Below, one piece after another: positions 1 through 6,120 of a DNA stretch of 8,781 bases; the stretch's first letter is position 1; the number at the start of each line of letters is the position of its first letter. The translations under genes were made by a program, and so were the position numbers. The notes beneath the pieces were generated by a model that did no database searches, was not told where the DNA came from, and was given only the letters and a program-made list of their open reading frames with translations. Source of the stretch: Planctomycetota bacterium (lineage in GTDB: Bacteria > Planctomycetota > Phycisphaerae > WQYP01); contig JAJZGH010000213.1 in assembly GCA_021798635.1 (NCBI GenBank), forward strand, positions 1 to 8,781. The letters run 5' to 3'.

Positions 1-281
1 GATCCGTAGTCGAAGGTCATTGCGTTGCCGCGAGGCAAGGTGAAGAGCAACCGGAGACGAACAACCAGACCGCAGGATGACGAACTCGATTCGGCCTGAT
101 GGTGTGGCGAGCCTGCTAGCCACTGGCGAAGCCCAACTCCCGCACTTTGGGAGCGTCCGTTCGACCAAGCGAACATGACAACGGGACAGCATGGGGTGAT
201 TGGAGGCGGTATGGTTGGAAGGCTTGATACATGAACCCATGAGACCTGTTCGGAAGTAGTGACGGTGTTCAAGGCCCTTCA

Positions 282-530
282 ATGGGTCCGAAGAGCCGCC
301 GGACAGGAGTCAGAGCGACCATAGTAGCGAAGAAGTGCCGTAACGGGCATGGAGCCAAGGGTCGCAGGAAGGTGGAAGTGCGACGGAAGGACTGTACGCA
401 AGAACGACCGCCCACAGTGGCCGGTTCAACCGGTCTTAGGCGAGGCGGAAAAGTCACAGCACCCGGGGCGCGACGCGCCAGATGGGTCTGGATCCAAGCG
501 TCAGTCTGGACGGATCGCTTGTTGGCGGCT
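282..530 (+). pseudogene. N-terminal stub of group II intron reverse transcriptase/maturase
   Basis: The frame from ATG 282 reads into the residues typical of the start of group II intron-encoded proteins: VRATIVAKKCRNGHGAKGRRK near residues 10-30 and ASVWTDRLLAA near residues 73-83, which normally leads into the first reverse transcriptase block. The similarity stops at about 530. The frame then continues as unrelated sequence to a stop at 627-629, and no palm-domain motif such as YADD follows. An intact protein would carry RT, maturase and often an endonuclease domain and would bind its own intron RNA. This stub has none of these. Identification rests on remembered family patterns. The break is followed by a 7-bp perfect hairpin (543-560). 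Confidence 0.6.
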
Positions 531-634
531 CGGAAATGGAGCGCAAGGAATACTCCTTGCCCAGGCGGGGCGGTTCGCACTGGAACCAGCTCACGTCCGG
601 TATGCCAATCCATGAAGGTGGCCCACTGACTGGA

Positions 635-712
635 GAGCCGGATGCGTTAATTGCGCCCGTCCGGTTCGGAGGGAGGGGAGACCGCAATAAAAGCGGTCTT
701 CCCTACCCCTAT
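635..712 (+). ncRNA. Group II intron domains V and VI with branch-point A705
   Basis: This is the catalytic hairpin and branch-point hairpin of the intron. Domain V begins GAGCCGGATGCG and ends GTCCGGTTC, so the basal 8-bp stem and the AGC triad at 636-638 are present. It is 33 nt rather than the usual 34. The apical part keeps only GCG/CGC closing a UUAAUUG loop instead of the usual GNRA tetraloop. Domain VI is a long helix: GACCGC (679-684 area) pairs with GCGGTC, continues through the G-rich and C-rich arms, and leaves a single bulged A at 705. That A lies 7 nt from the 3' end AT at 711-712, as known for group II branch points. The pairing was checked by hand. The altered domain V loop argues that this copy is degenerate. 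Confidence 0.85.
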
Positions 713-823
713 TGTAAAGTTTCCCCGCACTGCTTTGTTGCCCGGATTTGTTGCCGCGCCCCATCACTCGAACCCCCTTCTCTCTCTTCTCCCTCAACAT
801 TTAACTTTGCACTTTGAACGCTC

Positions 824-845
824 TGAGCGCCCGTTGAGCGCCCGT
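824..845. repeat. Two tandem copies of an 11-bp unit
   Basis: The unit TGAGCGCCCGT occurs at 824-834 and again at 835-845 without mismatch, followed by a partial third start (TGA). It abuts the TTGACA box at 845-850, so it may be a duplicated operator or a replication-slippage product. The function is unknown. Confidence 0.8.
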
Positions 846-875
846 TGACACCGGATTTGGTTCAGTTACTATTGG
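845..875 (+). promoter_or_regulatory. Candidate promoter for the small gene pair
   Basis: A perfect TTGACA box lies at 845-850. At 17-19 bp downstream the sequence is ACTATTGG, which offers only a weak -10 match (ACTATT or TATTGG). The ATG of the first gene is about 25 bp further on with its own GGAG. The position is plausible but the -10 is poor, so this is tentative. Confidence 0.3.
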
Positions 876-900
876 ATAGGGATTTACGGAGTATTTGAGT

Positions 901-1134
901 ATGTCAACGCAGTCAGTGCGGCAAACAAGCGGCACAAAACGGGCAATGGTGCTAAGCACGAGGTCCCATCAACATGGGAGGAACGCTGGCAGAACACGCC
1001 AGCGTTGCAACCAGACTTGGACCTGTGCGCGAAACCCAAACACAGGGTGTTTTGATGTCTACCGAAATAACGCTCTGGCGAACCAGGCGATTCTTGATTG
1101 GCATGGAAATAATGTCTGTGTGGAGTGCTGCTAA
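901..1134 (+). CDS. Small cysteine-containing protein of unknown function (77 aa)
   Basis: I do not recognise this protein. The start at 901 is chosen because GGAG at 888-891 lies 9 bases before it; a TTG at 895 is a less likely alternative. The product is basic in its first half (many R, K, H, Q) and carries six cysteines in the second half, ending in CVECC. This could bind metal, but no standard zinc-finger spacing is clear. Its TAA stop (1132-1134) overlaps the ATG of the next gene as TAATG, the usual sign of translational coupling. No signal peptide or membrane segment is seen. A different frame (about 897-1055) also looks protein-like in composition and could be joined to this one by removing a single T from the TTTT run near 1050. 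The gene may therefore be frameshifted, or may not be a gene at all. Confidence 0.4.
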   Translation: MSTQSVRQTSGTKRAMVLSTRSHQHGRNAGRTRQRCNQTWTCARNPNTGCFDVYRNNALANQAILDWHGNNVCVECC

Positions 1135-1700
1135 TGGCACGCTACAAAGCTTGGAATAGTAGAGGGATCCCCTGTGCAACTGACATGTTCGCGGTTGACA
1201 TGGGCTTTGCAAATGATAAAAACAAATCTTGCGGACTCTGCTATCCCCAGAACTCCGCAGGCATAACACGCACATTTGGCGGTGCGGTCACAACAGCGAC
1301 ATGTGTGATCCCGAAATTGCAAAATCCGATACTTGTGATCGAAGCCCCACTTAGCGCCTTTTTCAGTGCCAAGGGTAACCCAAGTCCACGAGGTCCATTC
1401 GAGTCCACCCGACCCTGGTATTGCAAAGCCGGTGGCGTGATGTGCTTAGCCGCGACGCATTTCCTTGAACAACTCGACCGCGAGCTAGCAAAGATAAAAT
1501 ATAATCAGCAGATATCCATTGCCGAAGCATTTATTACCCGGCAAACCCCGCAAGGCCGCCAGAAGCATGGCAAAGTTGCGAACACAATCTGGTCAAAATT
1601 CTGCGCACCGCATCTCGGACTAGCACTAGCGATTCTCGTATCAGGAACGACGCCCTCGTCCCCATTAGTCACGGGTGTTCCCCCAGTGTATGTCATTTAA
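1134..1700 (+). CDS. Hypothetical protein, possible RNase H-like fold (188 aa)
   Basis: The start ATG 1134 has GGAG at 1122-1125, eight bases upstream, and overlaps the stop of the preceding gene. The protein opens with a beta-strand-like FAVDMGFA (about residues 22-29) followed by a strand and a glycine-rich turn. It then has ILVIEAPLS (about 66-74), a conserved-looking loop GNP..RGPFE and WYCKAGG, an alpha-helical stretch LAATHFLEQLDRELAKI, a second strand with acidic residues (ISIAEAFI), and a C-terminal GTTPSSPLV. An Asp in a first strand and a Glu at the end of a later strand resemble the acidic sites of RNase H-like (DUF429-like) proteins; this is inference from pattern only. There is no signal peptide or clear membrane segment. 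It is likely cytoplasmic and co-expressed with the small upstream gene. The length looks complete because the ends read as ordinary protein. Confidence 0.6.
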   Translation: MARYKAWNSRGIPCATDMFAVDMGFANDKNKSCGLCYPQNSAGITRTFGGAVTTATCVIPKLQNPILVIEAPLSAFFSAKGNPSPRGPFESTRPWYCKAGGVMCLAATHFLEQLDRELAKIKYNQQISIAEAFITRQTPQGRQKHGKVANTIWSKFCAPHLGLALAILVSGTTPSSPLVTGVPPVYVI

Positions 1701-1702
1701 TA

Positions 1703-1728
1703 ATCCCGATAATGCCTAGCCTCGGGAT
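1703..1728 (+). other. Hairpin just after the 188-aa gene
   Basis: ATCCCGA (1703-1709) pairs perfectly with TCGGGAT (1722-1728) across a 12-base loop, beginning two bases after the TAA stop. There is no following T-run, so it is not a classical intrinsic terminator. It may still mark the transcript end. Confidence 0.4.
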
Positions 1729-1828
1729 GAGACCAACTGCTCCGAAAATTCAGTAGCCGGGCCACAAAATATTGAGGTGCCCCGCAAATGCCCGCGACAA
1801 ACCGTTCTATTGGTGTCCTGTTGCCCCG

Positions 1829-1854
1829 ATTTTTTTGCCAGCAGGCAAAAAAAT
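1829..1854. repeat. Perfect 11-bp inverted repeat, T7-GCC / GGC-A7
   Basis: ATTTTTTTGCC (1829-1839) and GGCAAAAAAAT (1844-1854) are exact reverse complements around the loop AGCA. The T-run is on the 5' arm, so on neither strand does a T-run follow a GC stem. This argues against an intrinsic terminator. It lies in the roughly 280-base spacer (1701-1982), which otherwise shows no gene, only a purine-rich stretch (about 1858-1920) and a CT-rich stretch before the next ATG. Confidence 0.75.
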
Positions 1855-1982
1855 AGAGCAGGAGTTTGGAGTAAGTAGAGAGTAGAGCACATAAGGCGGG
1901 GGCAAAAGAGAGGCTGCCGCCGAGACACAAGGCAGCTCCTGCGATCTACTTTCAACTCTCTATTTTCATCGTTGGATAACCC

Positions 1983-2132
1983 ATGGCCTTCACCTTTGAA
2001 AAACTTATCGTCTATCAGAAAGCAATTTCGTTCGCCGACAATGTTTGTGCCCTCACTGAAAAATTTCCACGCTCTCACCAAAGAGGACCTTTTAACTTTG
2101 GCTGTCTACCGGATATTTTAACATTAGTTTGA
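1983..2132 (+). pseudogene. N-terminal fragment of a four-helix-bundle (23S rRNA intervening-sequence type) protein
   Basis: The frame from ATG 1983 gives 49 codons. The first about 30 read as the typical opening of the four-helix-bundle/S23 family: FEKLIVYQKAISFAD then ALTEKFPR. Family members are usually about 115-130 residues and continue with a helix containing SIPxNIAEG or SLSIxxNIAEG, which is absent here. After residue 30 the sequence diverges and stops. The copy is therefore truncated, by deletion or by recombination with the DNA upstream of the cas genes. The cellular role of these proteins is not well defined. The spacing to any ribosome binding site is poor (no GGAG within 12 bases), and I expect no functional product. 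Confidence 0.75.
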
Positions 2133-2203
2133 CATGGATTGACACCCGAATTGCCAAAATTACCGCGGCAAGGTAGGGTAGGTTTTTGTTAAGTCGCCCC
2201 ATC

Positions 2204-2224
2204 GCGTGTGCCCGAGGCGCACGC
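2204..2224 (+). promoter_or_regulatory. GC-rich hairpin in the cas operon leader
   Basis: GCGTGTGC (2204-2211) pairs with GCGCACGC (2217-2224), with one G-U wobble and the loop CCGAG. It lies about 30 bases before the first cas remnant start. No T-run follows. It could be a leader RNA structure or a protein site. It does not resemble a CRISPR repeat, since no second copy exists in the window. Confidence 0.4.
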
Positions 2225-2256
2225 GCAAGTTCAGTGCGATCCAAGGAAGAATGGCC

Positions 2257-2415
2257 ATGGATTATTTCGCGCATACCTACGGGAAAGATCAATCGCAATG
2301 GCAACCCTTGCGTGAGCACCTGGAAAATGTCGCGAAACTGGCCGCAAAATTTGCCAGCCAAGCCCGACCGGGGGATAATCCGCTCGGTGTAAAGCACTTG
2401 GAGTTCCAAATATGA
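2257..2415 (+). pseudogene. cas3: cas3 remnant: first about 40 residues of a type I-C style Cas3 HD domain
   Basis: Fifty-two codons read MDYFAHTYGKD, then WQPLREHLENVAKLAAKFA. This is the opening helix pair of the HD nuclease domain in type I-C Cas3 proteins (first conserved His in FAH, then HL..VA.LA..FA). Everything that makes a nuclease-helicase (the HD dyad, Walker A, DExH) is missing; a full protein has about 750-850 residues. AAGGA (2243-2247) precedes both ATG 2251 and ATG 2257; the second gives the better spacing and the better family match. The final 12 or so codons (GVKHLEFQI) are followed by TGA, which overlaps the cas5 ATG as ATGA. This suggests an in-frame internal deletion that kept the native 3' end and its coupling to cas5. 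That last step is inference. Confidence 0.75.
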
Positions 2416-3021
2416 AAGCTTATCCAGTGGAACTTGAAATATCGGGCCCAACCGCAATGTGGACGCGTCCGGACACGGGGTCATCTCCGGTCTCTTAATG
2501 TCGCCCCGACCTTCAGCGCCGCGAAGGGCATATTCGAATCAATACTCCGTTGGAAGTCGGTGAACATCAAGCCCACTCGCGTTGAGATATGCCGTCCAGT
2601 TCAGTTCCATCGCTACACCACAAACTACGGTGGCCCGCTCCGGGCCAGTGACGCTATTGCCAAAGGGGCGTCGTTCCAGTTCTATACTGTCGTACTCGTT
2701 AATGTTTGTTACCGCCTCTACGCAGAGGCCGCCTTCTCCAAGCATCACGGAAGCACCACCTCGCCTACTCACGCGTACCAAGACGCATTCAACCGCGCGT
2801 TGGAGCGCGGCCAATGGTTTTGTACACCGTGCCTGGGCTGGAAGGAATTTGCCCCAGATTATGTAGGCCGGTTTCGGTCCGCGACACAAGTCTGCACTAA
2901 TGAGAACCACGAACTGCCGACGATGCTTCGGACCGTGTTCGACAAGCCGCAAGACGGGGCACGGAGGCCCACGTTCAGCCGCAACCTGCGAGTAGATCAA
3001 GGGGTGTTGCTGTATGCTTAA
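2412..3021 (+). pseudogene. cas5: Cas5 (type I-C Cas5d-like), one-base frameshift near codon 28
   Basis: Cas5 caps the 5' end of the crRNA in Cascade, and in type I-C it is also the enzyme that cuts pre-crRNA. From ATG 2412 the protein reads MKAYPVELEISGPTAMWTRP to PVS and hits TAA at 2496-2498. One base over, the family sequence resumes: VAPTFSAAKGIFES, PTRVEICRPVQFHRY, NYGGPLR, VCYRLYAE, RGQWF.TPCLGWKEF and DYVG, ending at 3021. Removing one T in the CTCTTAA stretch gives a 202-residue protein that joins PVS to (N)VAPTFS exactly as expected. Family members are about 210-250 residues. The resumed frame has no good start of its own (only TTG 2434 upstream of the shift). The ATG overlaps the cas3 remnant stop, and the 3' end overlaps cas8c by 8 bases. 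The cause may be a real mutation or a sequencing error; programmed +1 shifting at TCT-TAA is less likely. Confidence 0.85.
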
Positions 3022-5215
3022 TGAACTGTCTCAAATTGTAGAAGCTATGGAGCGACAGGGAGTAAAAATGGAGTCCCGGTGTTCCAGAATAAGCCCCATG
3101 GGAAAGAACGGAGCCCTCTTAATCGTGGGGATCGCAGAGGATGCTTCGCCGACCAGCGTTGAAGTTTGGCCGGGCGATAAGGCGCAACATATATTCCGGG
3201 TCGAGCAGGGATCTGCAGGATCGAGTTTCCCGGGCTTTAATCTCCCAACGCCATTGAGGCGGCTTAGTGACGTACCGACGGAGAAATTGAAACCTGCCGT
3301 GGAGGGTCTTCTTTTATTCGCCAAGAATAAAGGTGCGGGGAATTCAGAGATTATCAAACTCATTAAGCCGCTATTCGATCTCTCCGCCCCAAGAAAGTTC
3401 ACTGATAACCAAATAAAGCAGTTTGAGCGATCCTGTTGCGAACTGGTCGATGACCTGCGGCAAGTGTTTTCTAATTGCATGGCCGAGTTGGAGAATTTCA
3501 GCCAATTGCTCAAGGCCATGGGAGATGGAAAGCCCAATATCACGAGTTTCTCCGAAGGACTTGCGGTGCTGCTTGCCAGGGGCGGCGATGATCTCAGCAG
3601 GAAAGAATTGCTCCTGTTCCAAGACATTCTGTTTGGCACATTGGATTGGAAGAAGCGTAGGGCGGATATTGGGACACCTGATTACTGGCAAGAAAAAGCA
3701 AGGCACGACGATAAAACGAACCAACCTGTTTACCTCGACCTTCATAAACCTAATCCGCATTTCAAGCGTGTAGCGCACCGCGAAACCAGCGCCGCCATCA
3801 ACGGCGTGTTGCTGGCCGCAGATAACCCGGCAGGGGCCAATAGTAGCGGAGGGGTGGGGGTTGACGCTTACTCTGGGGCACAGGTTGACCTGCAAGATAA
3901 ATTTCCGGCTCCGAAAGTTGCTGAGCTTGGGAATCTCAAGCTCTACTCGGTAAACACCAATGAGGTCTCGGCCCTTCGTCGGTATGGTCTGGAAGGCTCA
4001 CTGGCGTTCCCCGTTTCCACGCAGTTGGTGCAGAAAATGAGTGATACGTTGCTTTACCTGGCGAGCGAGGAAAAACGCGGGTTGACGTGCCGGCCAGTGC
4101 CAGGCTCGCATCCTGGAAAACGTGATCTTTTGGTTGCGTATCTTGAGGGCGAGCCGCCGCCCATCCAAGAATTAGCGGAGATGTTTGGCGGCGAGGTTGG
4201 CACCTTTTCGGACGCCGATTTCTCTGCAATCGCCCTTCCCGTGTTGGAAATGCTCGAGGCCAAGGCTGCGGCGAACCCCAGCTTGAATATTCGCCTGATT
4301 TCCTTTTGTACTATCGACAAAGGCCGCAAGCAAATCAGCCTCAACCGACAATTCCGCGTTCCGGACCTGCTCAATGCCACGCAAACATGGCAAGTCGGCG
4401 CTCGAAACGTGCCGACCATCTCAATCTCCTTCTACGACAAGTCGGCCAAGCACTTCGCCGCCCGCTCGGATGTTGTACCATGTCCGCTCGACCTCGCTTC
4501 CTCAATCAATCGTATTTGGAGCGCCGACAGTAAAGCTGGATTCTCGCCAACTTTTCAGCGGGCATTCTCGAATTCCGACGCATACGACGTGTTCCTTGCC
4601 AGTGGTCCACTGTCACGGGCAAAAGCGGCGACCGCCTTGGCGCTGCTGGTCGGCCGGATGGGGCCAGTGCTGGCAGGTCTGGGAATGGTCAAGGCGACGC
4701 GCAAATGGGCGGCCTTTGGCGACGAGGCGCGATGGCAATCGCTTAAGACCATTGCACTGTTGGGTATACTTCTTCGTCAGCTTGGTCATAAAAAGGAAAG
4801 TTTTATGCAAGAATCTATCGCAAACGTGGGCCGGGTATTGGCCCTGGCGGACGGCCTGCATCTTCAATATTGCAAGCATGTGCGCAAGGATGAATCCCCG
4901 TCGCAGTTGATTGGAAACGCACTATTTAATACCGCCTTGGAGCAGCCTGTTGTCGCGCTTGCCCGATTGGCGGAACGCATCGCCCCCTACCAGGCTTGGG
5001 CGCGGACATTTCGGAGTAATGATCCCGGCGCGGGCGTAGGACTTGTGAAATATTTCCTTTCAGAGCTGTCGTCATGTTGCTCCTCGATTAACATTTCGGA
5101 GATACCACCGCGTATGCAGGATGCCGATAAGGCCAAGCTCCTGCTCGGCTATCTGGCAGACCACCAGAAGACGGAAAAACCGGCCAGTGAATCCAAAATT
5201 GGAGAAAACAAATGA
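3014..5215 (+). CDS. cas8c: Cas8c/Csd1-like large subunit of the type I-C surveillance complex
   Basis: In type I-C this subunit recognises the PAM, helps melt target DNA and recruits Cas3. The reading frame is intact at 733 residues, somewhat longer than many Csd1 proteins (about 550-650). The start at 3014 lies inside the end of cas5, with AAGGGG at 2999-3004 as the ribosome binding site. The N-terminus (MLNEL, then SFPGFN at about residues 70-76) and the position between cas5 and a Csd2-type cas7 indicate the Csd1 family. The C-terminal about 135 residues are predicted helical, ending in LLLGYLADHQ (about 709-718), matching the GYY/GYxHQ-type end of Cas8c. That part is also likely translated alone as Cas11c. 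The TGA overlaps the cas7 start. The central part is divergent, and assignment to I-C rather than a close sister subtype depends on neighbours. Confidence 0.8.
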   Translation: MLNELSQIVEAMERQGVKMESRCSRISPMGKNGALLIVGIAEDASPTSVEVWPGDKAQHIFRVEQGSAGSSFPGFNLPTPLRRLSDVPTEKLKPAVEGLLLFAKNKGAGNSEIIKLIKPLFDLSAPRKFTDNQIKQFERSCCELVDDLRQVFSNCMAELENFSQLLKAMGDGKPNITSFSEGLAVLLARGGDDLSRKELLLFQDILFGTLDWKKRRADIGTPDYWQEKARHDDKTNQPVYLDLHKPNPHFKRVAHRETSAAINGVLLAADNPAGANSSGGVGVDAYSGAQVDLQDKFPAPKVAELGNLKLYSVNTNEVSALRRYGLEGSLAFPVSTQLVQKMSDTLLYLASEEKRGLTCRPVPGSHPGKRDLLVAYLEGEPPPIQELAEMFGGEVGTFSDADFSAIALPVLEMLEAKAAANPSLNIRLISFCTIDKGRKQISLNRQFRVPDLLNATQTWQVGARNVPTISISFYDKSAKHFAARSDVVPCPLDLASSINRIWSADSKAGFSPTFQRAFSNSDAYDVFLASGPLSRAKAATALALLVGRMGPVLAGLGMVKATRKWAAFGDEARWQSLKTIALLGILLRQLGHKKESFMQESIANVGRVLALADGLHLQYCKHVRKDESPSQLIGNALFNTALEQPVVALARLAERIAPYQAWARTFRSNDPGAGVGLVKYFLSELSSCCSSINISEIPPRMQDADKAKLLLGYLADHQKTEKPASESKIGENK
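4805..5215 (+). CDS. cas11c: Cas11c small subunit from an internal start in cas8c (136 aa)
   Basis: Type I-C complexes are known to contain a small subunit made by independent translation of the 3' end of cas8c. Here ATG 4805 is in the cas8c frame (codon 598) and is preceded by AAAAGGAAAG (4791-4800). This is a strong Shine-Dalgarno run with seven bases between GGA and the ATG, far better than expected by chance inside a gene. The product would be 136 residues, close to the usual 120-130, predicted mainly helical (MQESIANVGRVLALADGL, ALARLAERIAPYQ), and it ends at the cas8c stop. It would line the belly of the complex beside the Cas7 filament and stabilise the displaced DNA strand. The site is seen in the sequence; the function is inferred from the family. 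Confidence 0.7.
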   Translation: MQESIANVGRVLALADGLHLQYCKHVRKDESPSQLIGNALFNTALEQPVVALARLAERIAPYQAWARTFRSNDPGAGVGLVKYFLSELSSCCSSINISEIPPRMQDADKAKLLLGYLADHQKTEKPASESKIGENK

Positions 5216-6120
5216 GCACGGGTGATAACGCCAATGTCGTTCCACGAATCACGGGGCTGCTTATTCTGGAGGTGCGAAAATCTAACCCGAATGGCGATCC
5301 GGAGCGTGAAAGCTCGCCACGCCAGCGACCCGACGGAAAGGGTGAAATATCGCCGGTTTCGGTAAAGCGGAAGCTGCGTGATCTCGTGCTTGAGAAGGAG
5401 GGGGTGGTCTGGGCGGAGGTGAGAAAATCTCTGGGAATTGCCGACGACGCCAACTTCCAGATTCTCGAAAGTCGTGGTCGTAAACGTGACGCGATTCAGA
5501 AGCAATTGAAACCAACAGATGGAAGGCTTGGCCAAGAGTTTATCGATGCGTATTGGGATGGCCGTCTCTTTGGCAATACCTTCCTTGAGGAGGGCGGCAG
5601 CGACACAATTCGCTCCGGCGTCGCCCATCTGGGTGTTGGGGTCTCGGTTGCACCAATCGACATCGAGTTTTCTACATGGACGAGCAAGTCCGACGTCGAA
5701 ACTGGTAAAGAGCGTGGTATGGCACCAATGGCTTTTCGCGTTGTGAAGCACGGGCTGTACGCGGTGCCTTTCTTCGTGAACCCAAATGCCGCCCACAAGA
5801 CAGGCTGCACCAAGCTGGATGTTGATCTGATGCTCCACTTGTTGAAGCACGCCTATTCCAGCACACGCTCCGTTGTTCGTTCGATGGTGGAAGTAGTGCA
5901 CGCCCATACATTGGAGCATGAAAGTAGGGCTGGGTCCGTTTCCGATTTTGCCTTTATCGACGCGCTTATGCCGCGGAAGAAAGCTGACCCTGAAAAGCCG
6001 TCCGAGAGTATTTCCGACTACCTGCTGCCAACTTGGGCTGATATTGAAGGCCAGACAATTCGCAGCGGCTCTCCAAAAACCTTTGCCCAGTGCGGAAAAT
6101 ATAGTGACTACGCCCTATGA
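5212..6120 (+). CDS. cas7: Cas7 (Csd2/Csh2 family) backbone subunit
   Basis: This is the crRNA-binding protein that polymerises along the spacer to form the Cascade backbone. The 302-residue frame is complete and about the usual length (280-310). Family marks are the first strand followed by NPNGDPE (about 25-31), then PRQRPDGKGEISPVSVKRKLRD (about 36-57, the conserved segment after the NGDP loop), FIDAYWDGRLFGNTF (about 110-124) and IRSG at about 133-136, with an RRM-like core. The start is ATG 5212, overlapping the cas8c stop as ATGA, with GGAG at 5201-5204 seven bases upstream. It is somewhat different from textbook I-C Csd2 in its central part (GMAPMAFRVVKHGLYAVPFF). Its stop overlaps the cas3 start as ATGA, so cas8c, cas7 and cas3 should be made in fixed proportion from one transcript. 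Confidence 0.9.
   Translation: MSTGDNANVVPRITGLLILEVRKSNPNGDPERESSPRQRPDGKGEISPVSVKRKLRDLVLEKEGVVWAEVRKSLGIADDANFQILESRGRKRDAIQKQLKPTDGRLGQEFIDAYWDGRLFGNTFLEEGGSDTIRSGVAHLGVGVSVAPIDIEFSTWTSKSDVETGKERGMAPMAFRVVKHGLYAVPFFVNPNAAHKTGCTKLDVDLMLHLLKHAYSSTRSVVRSMVEVVHAHTLEHESRAGSVSDFAFIDALMPRKKADPEKPSESISDYLLPTWADIEGQTIRSGSPKTFAQCGKYSDYAL

Larger units (their letters stand above)
1..712 (+). mobile_element. Group II intron, 3' portion, with reverse transcriptase deleted
   Basis: A self-splicing retroelement RNA that extends from the window edge to its 3' splice end at 712. Domain V (635-667) and domain VI (668-712) can be folded by eye, and the element ends in the usual CTACCCCTAT style. Upstream are many short RNA hairpins expected of domain I, for example a 5-bp stem closed by a GNRA-type GCGA tetraloop at 25-38. 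An encoded protein stub starts near 282 in the domain IV region. Intact bacterial introns of this kind encode a reverse transcriptase/maturase of roughly 400-600 residues; here only about 80 residues precede the break near 530, and about 100 bases later domain V begins. No GTGYG-like 5' end is visible, so the 5' boundary probably lies outside. I read it as an RT-less remnant or deletion derivative that could move or splice only with a maturase supplied in trans. Confidence 0.85.
713..900. other. Spacer between intron and small gene pair
   Basis: No gene is visible. The stretch starts with the 3' exon flank of the intron (TGTAAAGTTTCCCC), continues through a pyrimidine-rich segment (about 770-795), and contains an 11-bp tandem repeat and a candidate promoter listed separately. 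It ends with a ribosome binding site GGAG at 888-891 that serves the ATG at 901. Confidence 0.6.

Noticed and set aside
269..613. 114-codon open frame on the minus strand within the intron.
   Set aside because: It is antisense to recognisable group II intron RNA and the RT stub, and its composition looks random.
1829..1854. Intrinsic terminator.
   Set aside because: The stem is mostly A-T, has only three G-C pairs, and no T-run follows it on either strand.
1716..2081. 121-codon minus-strand open frame.
   Set aside because: It is antisense to the recognised four-helix-bundle fragment and the hairpin spacer, and resembles no family I know.
2129..2144. Two TTGACA boxes ten bases apart (2129-2134 and 2139-2144) as a cas operon promoter.
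   Set aside because: No acceptable -10 box lies 16-18 bases downstream of either one.
2134..2145. ATGGATTGACAC resembles the 3' end of type I-C CRISPR repeats (GTGGATTGAAAC).
   Set aside because: The upstream bases do not form the rest of a repeat, and there is no second copy or spacer pattern in the window.
2491..2500. Programmed +1 frameshift in cas5, by analogy with the release factor 2 gene.
   Set aside because: The slip site TCT-TAA would re-pair poorly and there is no Shine-Dalgarno-like run three bases upstream. Mutation or sequencing error is simpler.
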